DNA of 64,000 bases from contig CAIIXF020000005.1 in NCBI GenBank assembly GCA_903813345.2, positions 5,177,375-5,241,374 on the forward strand. Direction: 5' to 3'. The position numbers were made by a program, and so were the translations under genes. Origin of the DNA: Owenia fusiformis (taxonomy: Eukaryota; Annelida; Polychaeta; Sabellida; Oweniidae). The notes under the pieces are model-generated. The model was not told the DNA's origin, searched no databases, and worked only from the letters and a program-made list of their open reading frames with translations. This document shows, in pieces, positions 1-11,656 of the stretch. Position 1 is the stretch's first letter; each line of letters starts with the position of its first letter.

Positions 1-59
1 AACTTGTTAATGAAATAAAAGGTTTATCTTGATTTTTATCTATTTTGGGGGGAATTTGT

Positions 60-185
60 TTTAATTTTTTGAATACTTTTTTAAAATCAACCAAAAATTC
101 CTTTGTATATTGTTGAGAGCTCTAAAACATGTTGTATATGCTATTTTGTTCCAACAAGGTTCAGAAAGACACTTTATTTCATTCT
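60..185. repeat. Diverged repeat shared with 16915-17045
   Basis: The stretch resembles 16915-17045 on the same strand: a run of T with a 'gaat...aaatcaacca' core, then a 'tgttttgttccaa..aggttc' core. It belongs to the repeated upstream/intronic DNA of the Ly6-like gene units. No coding potential was seen. Bases 1-330 hold nothing else that I recognise. Confidence 0.45.
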
Positions 186-329
186 CAAGAATTGGTAGAA
201 AGGAGCAGAAACAATTGCACTAAAAAACAAAAAATGTTAACAAAAACAGTTATATAAAATATTTCTATATAATTTTCGCATTAAATTGTTGTCAATCAGT
301 CAACATTACATAAAATACCGTTTCCAGGT

Positions 330-720
330 TAAACAGATTAACCGCCAGAGTCATTCATTTAAAAAAACGTCTGCACTCGAAATGATGAAGAAAGGCTTTA
401 ATCAGGAAGACCTTGAAACCTTAGTTACATGAAGTTGCACAATTCCTGAAAAAGATACTAGATATAGTAATTATAAAACAATTATACGCGTACTAACTAA
501 CTCACCCTTCAAATGTAAGCTAAAACCTCAGTAGTAAAACCGGGACGTAAAACGCATCTTTTGTCCATGTATTTCGAATATAATATTCTCCAAAATAAAG
601 CTAGTAAAGCGTTTAAAGTACATGTTAAAAGTATGAGTGTACTTTTCTAAATATAGGTTAACACAGACACCTCCATAATTATAGGTTTTAAGAATTTATG
701 ATTGGCTGACACCTTTCAAT
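330..720. repeat. Intronic segment of Ly6 unit 1, homologous to 42830-43240
   Basis: About 400 bp aligns, with gaps, to 42830-43240. Shared blocks include 'gaagaccttgaa', 'gcgtactaactaactcaccctt' in diverged form and 'cagacacctccataatta' followed by 'taggttttaag'. In both places the segment lies a few kb upstream of the Ly6 body exons. I infer it is first-intron sequence copied with the gene. The signal exon of gene 1 would then lie left of the window. Confidence 0.55.
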
Positions 721-876
721 CCACTTACAATGCTTGATACCTCATGATGTTTTTGCGACTATGAATTGAACTCTTCTTGAGGTTCAGATGTAACTTTGAC
801 GGCCTTAACTACCACGGGGGTCCAACTATATACGAAAACAACCGTTAATATAAATTTTCGACCTACCATATATTTA

Positions 877-1132
877 AAAATCAAGGATTGTGAGTCTCAC
901 ACTGCAGCGTTTTTCTTCAAACTTGTTCCATTCAAAGGAAAACAAAAATGCATTTCTGTGACTGTCGGTGCGGTGCATTGCTTTATTACACAGAGTCCCT
1001 CGTTTGGGTCCCCAGCTGTGAGAAGCGCTTCTCATAACTGAGGACCCAAACGCCGCTAAAAGGAGGATCTCAACAGTATAATGTACCAACTCTAATTGAA
1101 AGGCCATGATGAGACTCACAATCCTTGATTTT
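877..1132. mobile_element. Palindromic MITE, about 256 bp
   Basis: The terminal inverted repeats read AAAATCAAGGATTGTGAGTC on the left and its complement, ending GATTTT, on the right. A second hairpin (GTTTGGGTCC/GGACCCAAAC) sits inside at about 1002-1052. There is no transposase. The short ORFs here on both strands are products of the palindrome. The superfamily is not assigned. Confidence 0.65.
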
Positions 1133-3060
1133 CAAACACCTGGAAGGTCTAAAATTCAAAGTATTACAACCTTGCCAGGCCTGTTCTAAGGGTATTAATA
1201 CTAGTTTAGAAGGCTATGGGGCGTTTTTGACGTTATGGGGTACACCTCATAACGTAAGGCCTCTCAAAATGTTCGAGCCACCTAAGGGGGGTATATGGAA
1301 CTAATATCAAAAATAACCCCTTCACGATTTCCAGACAAAAAATGTCTGTGAACCGTTGTGAGGTGTTTTTTCACCCCAGGTTGTTCACCGGAAAACCCAC
1401 AACGTCGCTCTCGTTGGTCTGTCTGGCAGTCCATTCTTGCTATTTTAGTCCTTTGCATAAGGTGGTAATAGTACGAATTACCTCATTTCAGCGGGCAACA
1501 TAGTATTGGACCTTGGCCCTTCGACGTTATCAATGTCGTCAACGATTTTCATATTTTTACGTTTTGCAGATCTAAATGTCATCTTTGAATACTTTAATTT
1601 AATGATGGGCGAACCCCCCCCCCCACTTCGTTTTCATGATTAGTAAAAAATGTATTTTATAATTATGTTAGACACGATTTAAGAATTTATTGTTTTTCAA
1701 TATTTTCAATAAGCATATTCAAATGATTTTTTCATGATATGCTTATGACATGTCAAGGTTCATTATCTGTTAATTTTTTTTACATCCCGGCGTCCAACAG
1801 AATTATGCAATACATTGTTCAAAAAAGCTGGTACGAATCATGAAAACGACGTAGGGGGATTCGCTTTTTTATGAAAAAATTTATCTCTACATTTACGTAA
1901 AAATGAATTTTTTGGCGACATTGATAATGTCATTATATGTAGATTAATTTGGTTCTCCAAAACATGAGGTTTCAACAGACCCATGTCCAAGCCGAAAATC
2001 GTCTTCGGTTCTCTAAACCGAAAATCGTCCTTAATAAAAATAAATCAACGACTGTCTACAGGATTACTGCGGTAAACCCCTCTTTTAGCCCCCCTACAAA
2101 ACAAGTATATATTGACATGGAATTGAAGAGGAAGTATGACTTATTACTTAAAATGTGATTTCTGAGAGTTTTGACATTTGACCTTGACACTAGGAGGGTT
2201 TAAAAGTCAACTTTGAGAGTTGCTATTTTTGTCAAAATTTTACTGTTTCTAATCCAAGAAATGAGAGCAATTGGCTTTATTTTGATTGTGACTGATAAAA
2301 AGACATGTGAATAGAAATAAAAAAAATTTTAAATAAATTATCACGGGCAATTACCTGAAAATAAATACCGATATGGGCATTTTTAGGGGAACTAAATTTT
2401 CTTGTTTCAAAAATGAATGTTCTTGTTACCTTTTGAGACTCTAGCAGTATCCTAAGAATGTTTTAAGAGTTGGGATGTGATTATTATTTTAAATGCCCAT
2501 GGGCAATTAGGATAAAATGACTGAAATTAAATGCACACAAGGGCACTTCAAAAAGAATGGATTTTCTCATTTCAATTGCTTCTCGCCAGTTTTCTAAACA
2601 TCTTTGCCATATTCTAAATAGTTATAGGGTCACTTTTACTAAATGCCCATTGGCATTTGGCATTTTTATTTGGCATTTGAAATTAAAATGTTTGAATGTA
2701 CACTTACTTTTAAAGTTATTTGCCAATTTGCAGTTCCCATATTTGAAACACAAATAATTCAGAGAAATCCTCTCTCAATATATATCATAAAATATAAGGC
2801 AGCATCATGTATGAATGGCATGACACTCAAAGGATTGCCTAAAATAATTTCTACTTATTCCCTATTTAGAAAAAAACACTTAGGCCATTCAAATATTTAA
2901 ATGAAGGTTTTGTAGTTTTTATTATAAGGCTCTTCATCAGAATGCCAATATATAATTAATTTTGGATGGCCTAATCTGTACATGCAGTTATGTAGTGTAC
3001 ATGTATGCCCAGGTTAGCAGGCATATTGAAAACATAAAGAAGTCATGCTTATTTTCATCA

Positions 3061-3190
3061 CAAAAGTTAAGTTTTAGTGGTGAGCCCAAACTCCCACAAA
3101 AATGATATTTGCAGAGAAGCTACTTTACAGTCTCTGCATTATACAGTTTCAATATATTTTTGTGGGAGTGTGGGCTGACAGTTAACTTTT
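3061..3190. mobile_element. Small hairpin MITE
   Basis: Arms AAAGTTAA...GCCCAAACTCCCACAAAAAT (left) and ATTTTTGTGGGAGTGTGGGC...GTTAACTTTT (right) are inverted copies around an unpaired loop. It has no coding sequence. The rest of 1133-4513 is AT-rich, presumed intronic, and shows no gene that I recognise. Confidence 0.5.
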
Positions 3191-4513
3191 CAATGAAAGG
3201 GAATGAGCACCATGCTAAAACTTGATAAAAAAGTGAACGAAAAATGACAATGTTTTCTAGATTTGCATAGGTAAACTACATACATCGCTAGATTTTGTCA
3301 ATTTTCTTCTCCGAATACTTGTATGCCATATGTTCCATATATTAAATTCTATATAATGATACGTTTTGATATTATTTTGATGGTAAACATAATGTGTACC
3401 CATATTCAGACAGCCTTTTGAAATTGCACATCTCAAGAAGAAAGGTTTATCTACAACTTGCGATCGGTTTTAAAAGTAAATAGAAGAATGAGTTTTTCAG
3501 AAAAAGTCTAAGTGGACCAATAGTCTGTTAAATTGACCTGTTCTTTAAGACAATAACAAAAACACAAAAAACAAACAAACAATTTACATCTAAAATGTCA
3601 ATGACAAGTAAGAACGTATCCATAAAAAAATCACAAAAAGTGGTGGAAAGTCACATTTCTAAAAAAAATTGCATCACTCTAAAATGGAGTGGTAAGATCA
3701 ATATTTAAAAGTTCTACAACAGTACACAAGAAAGGTAGTAGGATTGCCAAGACTTTTGAATGGTCTGTAAAACATAAGCTGGAGAGGCCTTTCACTGACA
3801 CACAAAGGGGGGTTTCTCGAAAATCCTTTTTGAACGATTCTATCTTAAGCCCAGTTCTGTTAAGGATTAGGACCCTTTTAAAAATCTTGTTTTTCTCAAT
3901 TTAAATGTCTCAAAAGTTTCTTCTACAGTATATTAATAACTTCTGTAAACGGGGATGGGTATTGAAATGCGATAAAGTTAAAAACCACATTTCCCATGTT
4001 ATTTTCCCAAAGGGAAAATTCATGCTATCCATTGTTTTCAGCATGATTTTGGTCATCGAAAATTGATATCTTCAAAACTAGACTTTCAATACCATTCTAC
4101 TTTTGACGATGTTTTAGACCCCTTGTTGAATAATGTTTTCATGCAATAAAAATCAGAAAAAGAAGATCCTCTTTTAAGCAAATAAGTTCAACATTTTGAA
4201 AAGATTGTTGACGTGGGGTCCCCATTTATAATTTTTGGAATTGTTCGATTGATATTTTTATCATCATGGGGACTTCACTTGAAAGAAAACATTGTTTTAA
4301 TAAAAACCACTGTATTTATGCCCAGAAAGAACTCGTGGTAAAATATATGACTGTCTAAAATTACTTGCCATCTGCACATGGACCTTTCGAATGTGTTTGT
4401 AGAGATTCACCTAATGTCACGATTGTACTTTTTTGAAGGTTGAACTTGGATCTCCATTTGTTAGAATACTTAATAATACTGATCATCAACAATCTGCGTA
4501 TTTTAATTTACAG

Positions 4514-4657
4514 TTCACTGTTTCGACTGTAACTACTCGCCAAATGGAATTGGTGGATTGAGCGCATGTTCATTGAGGACGCACCAGGATTTTCAATTAG
4601 TCGACACACCCGGATGTGTATCAGGAACTTGCTTTATAAGGAAGGATCCCAACGGAT
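4514..4657 (+). CDS. Ly6/uPAR-like secreted protein, gene 1, first body exon
   Basis: This is an internal coding exon of 144 nt: two bases finishing a split codon, 47 codons, then one base of the next. It is bounded by a pyrimidine-rich acceptor (tttacag) and a GTAAGT donor. It encodes a segment starting HCFDCNYSPNG and including GCVSGTCFIRKDPNG. The Cys-x2-Cys opening and cysteine spacing fit the three-finger Ly6/uPAR fold, usually an extracellular ligand- or receptor-binding module. The paralogue at 46203-46346 has the same length, phase and cysteines. The signal-peptide exon must lie left of the window, because intron sequence starts by base 330. The family call rests on cysteine pattern only; another small cysteine-rich fold is possible. 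Confidence 0.7.
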
Positions 4658-4717
4658 GTAAGTATACATGATGTGTTGTATCTCAATGATCATAAAGTAT
4701 ATATATAATATTTTCAC

Positions 4718-4947
4718 CCCGGAATAGCCTGACAACGGTAATGTCAGATACCGTTGTCACAAATGGCGGTCACATATTGTGGCGATTCACGACCCAATTT
4801 GATCGAAAATGGGATTTCATATGATACATTATCACAAGAACTTAATGCATGCACAGAATTAGCGACGATAAAATCCCATGAAATGAGGACCAAGTGATTA
4901 AAGAGTTGAAGCGACGGTTATGTCCGCCATTTGTAACGAATTTTTAA
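4718..4947. mobile_element. MITE-like insertion in the Ly6 gene 1 intron
   Basis: The intron between the body exons is 347 bp here but 134 bp in gene 2, and the outer parts align. The extra roughly 230 bp carries partly inverted ends (GTCACAAATGGCGG left, CCGCCATTTGTAACG right), as expected of a short non-autonomous DNA transposon. Exact ends and target duplication are not resolved. Confidence 0.55.
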
Positions 4948-5004
4948 AATAGAGAGAGCAGTTGACATTCACATTTTTGAAACACCATCTTATTTCCTGT
5001 TTAG

Positions 5005-5174
5005 ATATATACCGAGGTTGCGCTGACCAGGTCAAATTGCCTTTGGATGTGGACACAACCAGTGGAGTCTGTGCCTACCAAGGAGATGGTCCGTACAAGT
5101 CACTTTGGTACTTCTGTCGCACACATGAATGTAACAATGGATTTTTGGAGGAGAAAAGCTCGAACTGTGTTTAA
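5005..5174 (+). CDS. Ly6/uPAR-like secreted protein, gene 1, last exon
   Basis: This 170-nt terminal exon follows a consensus acceptor (tcctgtttag). Its first two bases complete a Tyr codon split by the intron. It then encodes IYRGCADQVKLPLD, a GVC motif, WYFCRTHECNNG and a short tail ending NCV before TAA at 5172-5174. The late Cys followed by Asn (ECNN) is typical of Ly6/uPAR domains. With the previous exon the mature protein has ten cysteines, enough for five disulfides. There is no hydrophobic C-terminal tail, so I infer a soluble secreted protein rather than a GPI-anchored one. Paralogue: 46481-46650. Confidence 0.7.
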
Positions 5175-5309
5175 ACAATTCAAATGCAATACTGGTAGAC
5201 GTTATGGAAAATGATATGATTGTTTACATCTGCACTGCATACTCGCATATAACGATTGACTTTAGAGAAATTATAAGAGAATTTTTCTTTTGTGTAATCA
5301 TATTGAGCC

Positions 5310-5315
5310 AATAAA
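5310..5315 (+). terminator. Polyadenylation signal AATAAA of Ly6 gene 1
   Basis: AATAAA lies about 135 bp after the stop codon. The 3' UTR aligns to that of gene 2 for roughly 160 bp, where the matching site reads AATAAT. Confidence 0.5.
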
Positions 5316-5639
5316 ATAAGTTTGTAGATTGACAACATTAAAACAAAGATTGCCCTGTTTTGTTATAAACTCTAAAAGGCTGGTAAAAGTGTACAATATT
5401 TGGTAATTAAAACATTGCATTTTCGCAATGTCTATATCTATATCTATAATTCTGGAAGAAGGATAGTCCTGTATAATCCAGATCTTTTTATGTATTATTT
5501 TCATATCATGTTAAGGGTGGCGTTGTTTAATTGCTCACTGGACATGGGTTAGTTGTGGTGAAGGAATTTCTGTCTCATCAGGTGCTTATCAATTCCATTC
5601 TTGAATTGATTTATATCTGTTTTGTCTATTTTTTTAATT

Positions 5640-6165
5640 ATATTTTTCGAAATTTTGTATACATGTAGCCAAGAATGTGCTAATAGTGTTAGCCTTTTGC
5701 CGTCAGAAAGTATTTTGACCCACTTTTGAGATATGGTGTCCGAAAAGTAGGTCAAAATAAAAAGTTCTCCAAATTCATTGTACGTTTTGAAAGCTCAAAA
5801 TCGCTAAATTTGGTGCCCCATGTTAAGTCAATGGGTTTAAAGATTTTTTTTGAAGTGTAAAATACAAGATATTGACTGAATACAGCTTAATATAATGAAA
5901 GCTTTTAAAAGAAGAAGACCTCAAAGCCACCTAGAATCAAAATTTGGTCAGCAAAATGCCTAGGTCAAAATCTAGGTCAAATTCATAGTTTTTCCTTAGT
6001 TTTACAATTCGGACACTATATTTCAATCATTTGCTTCAAAATTGTGTATACAGGTAGGAAAGAGTGTGCTCATAGTGTTAGCTTTTTGCTGTCATAAAGT
6101 ATTTCAACCCACTTTTGAGATATGGTGTCCAAAATGTAGGTCAAAATAAAAGTTCTCCAAATTGA
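5640..6165. repeat. Imperfect direct duplication, about 393-bp period
   Basis: A block of about 120 bp at 5655-5780 recurs at 6050-6165. Both share 'gtgtgctNatagtgttagc' and 'acccacttttgagatatgg', followed by 'tgtcc'. It is non-coding. The spacer, up to 6330, shows no gene. Confidence 0.6.
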
Positions 6166-6336
6166 ACGTATGAGTTATGAATTAAGGGTAGAATTTCCCC
6201 AGGAATCTGAATCTGCAAATCAAATTTCAATTCGATTTCCGGTTCGAAAGTTATGGCGTTTTGAAATTTCAGGAAAAATCGATCTGATGGTATCCTGATA
6301 GAGTCGAGAGTAGCGAAGAAAATATTGAAAAATGCA

Positions 6337-6590
6337 CCCGTCCTTCCTTCCTATCCTGTCTGATCCTATCTACCCTTCCTTCCTATCCTATCCTTCCTTC
6401 CTATTCTATCCTATCGTTCCTTCCTATTCTTTCCTATCCCTTCTATCTATCCTTCCTTCTCATCATTTCCTTCCTATCCTTCATAACCTACCCTATCCTT
6501 CTTTCTTATTCTATCCTATCCTTCTTTCCTATTCTATCCTATTTTCCCTTCCTATTCTATCCTATTCTTCCTTCATATTCAATCTACCCA
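6337..6590. repeat. Pyrimidine-rich microsatellite (CCTTCCTATTCTATCCTAT-type)
   Basis: About 250 bp made almost only of C and T with a few A, in degenerate tandem units such as CCTTCCTATTCTATCC. The 97-codon open frame across it is a composition artefact. Confidence 0.85.
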
Positions 6591-6903
6591 TCCATCTTTT
6601 TCTGGATGACTCAGCTTATTTTTGATGACTCAGCTTATTCTGGATGACTCGGCTTATTCTGTATGACTGGGCTTAAAAAAGTCTCGATCTGGAGTCTGAA
6701 ATTGAACTTTGTTCAATTTCCAAAGTCTAGTTATAAAACAAGTGTATTTTGTGATCCATATACATGTCACAATAAAGAGTAATCATGATGAAAATCAAGT
6801 GCTACTTAAATATGAATTTCAGACAGGTATGACATCTAATACCAATATGATGAACAACAGAACAGGAATTATGTTTAGAGAATATACTGATATAGTGTCT
6901 TAC

Positions 6904-7979
6904 CTTGTGTCATCCTTGGTTACATTTAATAGATCTGTACCTGGGCCTACAGGTCTGAATGGGGGAAGTACATCATCGGCTGAAAAGAACATTAAGAACA
7001 CCACACTAAGAAAAGGCTAAAACAGATTTTGTAAGTGGCTCTTGACCTCTGTGTCAAATATCCTCATAGTAAACCTCAATGACTAGCTTTAAGGGATAAC
7101 TATAAAACAAGAAAGAAAATGAAACTTGATACTTACACTTTCTTTTCTTAGTGTTTACTCCTAAAGCAAGAATTCCACGTAGGAAGTTGATCAACTCTGG
7201 TATATATCGTTTTGATAGACTCACATACTGCAAATAAAAGTAGAGCCTTCATAATCTAGATAATAACAATGCAAAAGCATAGAAAATCCTATTGAATAAA
7301 GCATTGGACAAAACTGCCACCCTTTATCTTTCCATAAGGCAATGAGACAAATTGTTGAGAATAATGTGCCAATTGCCTATATAAATCATGAAGAATGGCT
7401 CTAACTTTTAGAATTATGGCAAAAGTTTGATGGCGTTGAAACTGGGACTACCTATTCACAAAGTAAATAAGAATTAGCTCTTTTGATGAGAGCTGGCTAT
7501 ATTGTAGGTACATCAAGGAGCTTAATAAGAATGGGATGGGGTTACCTGTAGGAAAACTGTACATAAATAGAGACCTGAGGCTACATCTGTGAGATTCTTC
7601 ACTGGACACTAAAACATAAAAAAATACTTTAAATATTTTAGTTCATCATTTCAATTTCAATTTGTTTTCAATCCACTTTATTTCCAATGTTTCAGATACA
7701 GTATTTCACAATTGACATGAAAAGACACCCAGTGGGGTGTATAAGTTTCATATTTATCATATTTTTCAATGAGGCTTGGCTTAATCCAAAAGATGATATA
7801 ACAACCAGTTTGAGTATTTTCGATACAATCTATTAATGAGACCTTGATCATTTTTATGATAATTTAAAGAGACTTACCTTGGCTAGAATGGTTCCCATAA
7901 AGAGCATAGCTGGGGTGGTGATGTGATGTTGGAAGTCAGATGTGGGATACAATACAGCAATCAATCGGAGATAAAATAC
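6904..7979 (-). CDS. NOP14: NOP14 (nucleolar protein 14) partial copy A, four exons
   Basis: Four minus-strand exons with GT-AG borders and matching phases: 7878-7979 (starts VFYLRLIAVLYPTSDF), 7546-7608 (CPVKNLTDVASGLYLCTVFL), 7137-7227 (YVSLSKRYIPELINF) and 6904-6979 (DDVLPPFRPVGPGTDLL). The sequence follows the C-terminal third of the NOP14 family, which acts in the nucleolus in 40S subunit and 18S rRNA maturation. All four exons are open. However, the upstream (5') exons and the last five (3') exons are not found next to them, and transposon-rich DNA replaces both sides. This is therefore a gene fragment, probably non-functional unless it is spliced to distant exons. Confidence 0.8.
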
Positions 7980-9983
7980 CTGTAAATTGAAGAGTTCATT
8001 CAATGCTTAACCAACACAAGCTTTGGCCAAATAAACCTCCCCAAGAAGAATTCATAATTACATTTGTTCCATAAATATCCATTTGGGTCGGTTTAATTAC
8101 ACCGACGTAAAACAGCAGTGTATCAGAAATAGTGGGAGTTCCAGTGATCTCCCCAGCATTAAAACAAGTAGGTGAAGCACCCAACTGAGATTTTGAAAAT
8201 AAGCTTGCTACAACCTGAAAATCCATTTATACCCACTTGAAAATGAGAAAAATAACCATACTTTGACCAATTTTGGTCTGAATTGTGAAAATGAAAATAA
8301 TGCACCCGTTTGAGAAAAAATTCTGTGGAGATAAGTGAGTTCATTTCTTGTGAGATATCTCTCAAATTGCACTTACTGTATCTAGTGTTGGGAACACTCC
8401 CCTGCCCCCATGTGTCTCTGCAAGGGAAATAGTAAGTTGGTCGCAAGTCATAATTATGACAGAATAACGATCCATCCGAGTCCTTGCAAAAAATACGAGT
8501 TAGGCAGGCAATTGAATTTGCTAACTTTATTTAACAAAAAATTGAAATGTTTCTTCAGGTTCAACAAAGTTATAGGGCTTTAAAGTCAAAATTGTTTTCC
8601 AAAAAACCTCTCCCATTGAAATAACACAAGAGGCGAAAAATTATTTTCAAAAATGACTTTGAAGCGCTGTAACTTTAATATTCATCAAATAAACTAAAAA
8701 CATAGTGTTAAAAAAAGTTAGACGATTCGATTTTCTATATAAAAATATTTTTTGCTGAATCTTTTACTGAAAATATATCCTGATTTCTGATTTGCCCCGA
8801 ACCCTCCATTTCCCATTGGATTACAGGGGAATGACAATTTTCAAAAATTCATCAAATTTATCATCAATTTTCGACCTATTGTAATTGAGGAAAAAAATTG
8901 AGAAAATTTGGAGGTATTGGAAATAAAGTCAAGTTACGTTTACATCAATAGTATAATTATTTTCATAGCAGGTTAAGTAAATAAAAATTCAAACGTAAAG
9001 AGGCTTTAACACGTAGTTCAATGGGGAAAAAAGGTTGCCAAACTTATGGAGGGGAGTGTAACTGCCATCACCTTCGCATTCAAGATGGCGGACGAAAATT
9101 GGTGATTTCGTAATTTTTAGTTTTCATCGAATTAAACCACTTTATATTTGACACAATGCTTTGATATTTGAACTAGATCAGGCTTATACTGTATAACGCA
9201 GAAACTCCGGAGTATGATAATTTGTTCATATATCGTTCGTAGGCGCCACAATGAAACGATATCTTTCACCGCTCAAGGGAAGGTTAATGGGACTTGAGTT
9301 TTACAGATGATACGGCTACTGATTTCACGGTGTCCAACGCTCTTACATGCACGACGGAGCGTTTCATAACTGAAACTAATCAAAGAAACGCTCCGGAGTA
9401 GGAAAACTGGCGGGCGGGAATGATGAGCCGTCTGACAATGTCCCCAATAATGGGAATAATAGGTATAAGTTACTTATTTCGAGTATACCATTCGATGGGT
9501 GTGATATTTATGTTGTACTTGGCTGGCTGTTGACGTTTGAAGCAATAAGGAAGAGCTGTACGAAGCAGTATAGTTATCAAAATTCATAAATGTATTCGTC
9601 ATTCTACCGGTCAAAACTCCTTTTGACAAGACATGTGATTAGTTGAGCCAAGATTAGAGCACCAACGTATATTTAGGTCAAATTTCAATGCTTCAACACA
9701 CCATGCATTATCGTTATTGTGATTTGATGACCGAAAATCCAATATTAAAAAACGCTCCGATCTGGTTAACACAGTGAACTGGAAACGCTGCGGTCTAGAT
9801 CTAGATCTGTTTAGGAAATATATAGCTTGACTCTCCTTTTCAGGAAAAGAAAGAAAAGATCTAATATACCCCTTGCCATCAGAAGAAGGAAAATTGATTC
9901 ACATATAAACTTTTTGTTTTTGTCAATAGTTTTATGTTTTAGCACACGTGTAGGCATAACGTCATTTAATGTAGGCTTAAGTC

Positions 9984-11656
9984 TATGGTTGGCCTATTAG
10001 TATAAAGAATGCATGCGTTGTTTACGGGTGTGTAGGCGTTAATTACGCTCGTGTAGATGTAAAATTACGCCCGTGCTGACGAAAAATTACGCCTGTGTAG
10101 GCGTAAATTACGCCCGTGAAGAAGTAAATTCTACGGGCGTTCAGAATACATTTACAGGCGTGAACTTATGGCGTTAAAATTATTAATTACGGGCGTTAAG
10201 ACTGTTATTTTACACGCGCTGAGAAACATCTTCACGCCCGTCGAGTTCATTTTAGCGCCGTGAATTATGAACCAATCAGCATCTTGCTTACATGATGATA
10301 CGATGCATTATAGCTAAAAGTACAACTCCAAGATCCTTGTGCAAGTTAATAACATACTCATGATTGTGCCAGGAACAACTGTTGGAATTGGAGGCATATG
10401 AAATATTATTTCTTTTCTGGGTATCTCGGTGCACTATTTGTGCAAATGTGAAAGATGTACATCGTATATTAAATGAGTTATGTATTCCTGGAAATAACAT
10501 GTGACATATAAAGACGGCTGCATGAAGATTCCAAAAAGTACACATCTCCCTAACACCAAATTTGAACATATGTTAGCTAGGTATACTAGGTATATAGGCT
10601 CATTTGACATTTTCAGTACATTTTCAAAGAATGCCAGATCTGCAGGATATAGTCTAGAGTCAATTTGCAGTTGATCAGATACTATAATTCTAGTATCTGG
10701 CCACATCCTTTAGAGGGATACATTAGCGATCTGACTGTATAATGAGACTGTAAGCTGCAATGCGTGTGAGCTTAATAAGTCCCTACCTAGCCTACCTCTG
10801 AAGCCGACGCCTAGATTGGAGAATTATCCAAAAATCATCGTATTTAGAAACCAAACATGTATACCTTCCAGGCCCGTAGCCAGGATTTGCCAAGGGGGGG
10901 TTCAATTTTCAAAAATTTCCAGGGGGGGTTCACATTTGACAATTTTGCCCCAAATTAGGCTAAAATCACTTGAGAAGTGCTCAAAATGGTCAAAAACTGC
11001 ATGATTTTGAAAGAATTTTTGGCCAGGGGGGGGGGGTTCGCCCGAACCCTGCGAACCCCCCCCCCCCCCCTTGGCTACGGGCCTGCCTTCTCAAAATACT
11101 CTGCAATTTTGTCGTTTCTACAATGGGTGTTGATAACTGCCAACACAGTACATGTCTCTTCAATTTGCCTTTTAATATAATTTGCTCTAAAAAATGAATA
11201 CTTCTTTGGTTAAATCTAGTTCAATCTTGAACGAATATTTAAGGACCTCAATGCAATAAACTAAAATGTAAGCAGGCTTCTGATTGTTGTTTACTAGCGC
11301 AAATATCTCGGAGTTGCTCTTTTAGCAAGGATGCATTAAATCATCATGTAAGTAAGGTTCTGATTGGCTCATAATTTACGGCGCTAAAAATAAACTCCAC
11401 GGGCGTGAAGATGTTTCTCAGCGCGTGTAAAATAACAGTCTTAACGCCCGTAATTAATAATTTTAACGCCGTAAGTTCACGCCTGTAAATGTATTCTGAA
11501 CGCCCGTAGAATTTACTTCTTCACGGGCGTAATTTACGCCTACACAGGCGTAATTTTTCGTCAGCACGGGCGTAATTTTACATCTACACGAGCGTAATTA
11601 ACGCCTACACACCCGTAAACAACGCATGCATTCTTTATACTAATAGGCCAACCATA
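9984..11656. mobile_element. Long-TIR (foldback-like) transposon with 6-bp TSD TAAGTC
   Basis: Starts TATGGTTGGCC and ends GGCCAACCATA, with inverted repeats of about 310 bp. The arms are full of scattered TTACGCC/GGGCGT/GGCGTAA motifs. TAAGTC occurs at 9978-9983 and 11657-11662. Block B has the empty site with one TAAGTC, so the ends and the 6-bp duplication are read directly. No transposase was found; the middle carries AT-rich DNA and a small MITE. Confidence 0.85.
10869..11085. mobile_element. MITE with CAGGCCCGTAGCCA ends and G/C homopolymer runs
   Basis: The left end CAGGCCCGTAGCCAGG is mirrored by the right end TTGGCTACGGGCCTG. Next to the ends are runs of 7-9 G and of 15 C. It is nested inside the 9984-11656 element. 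No coding sequence; the short ORFs over it are spurious. Confidence 0.7.

Noticed and set aside
4514-5174. Reading the three-finger protein as a venom-type toxin
   Set aside because: Cysteine pattern alone does not separate toxins from ordinary Ly6/uPAR proteins; nothing here indicates toxicity.
6332-6625. 97-codon ORF rich in Pro, Ser, Leu, Tyr
   Set aside because: Translation of a CCTTCCTAT-type microsatellite.
6709-7020. Plus-strand ORF of 103 codons, repeated at 52887-53285
   Set aside because: Antisense shadow of NOP14 exon and intron sequence; the minus strand carries the recognisable exon.
8159-8446. Minus-strand 95-codon ORF, conserved at 54760-55047
   Set aside because: Conservation is explained by the block duplication; no known domain, and a neighbouring frame is equally open.
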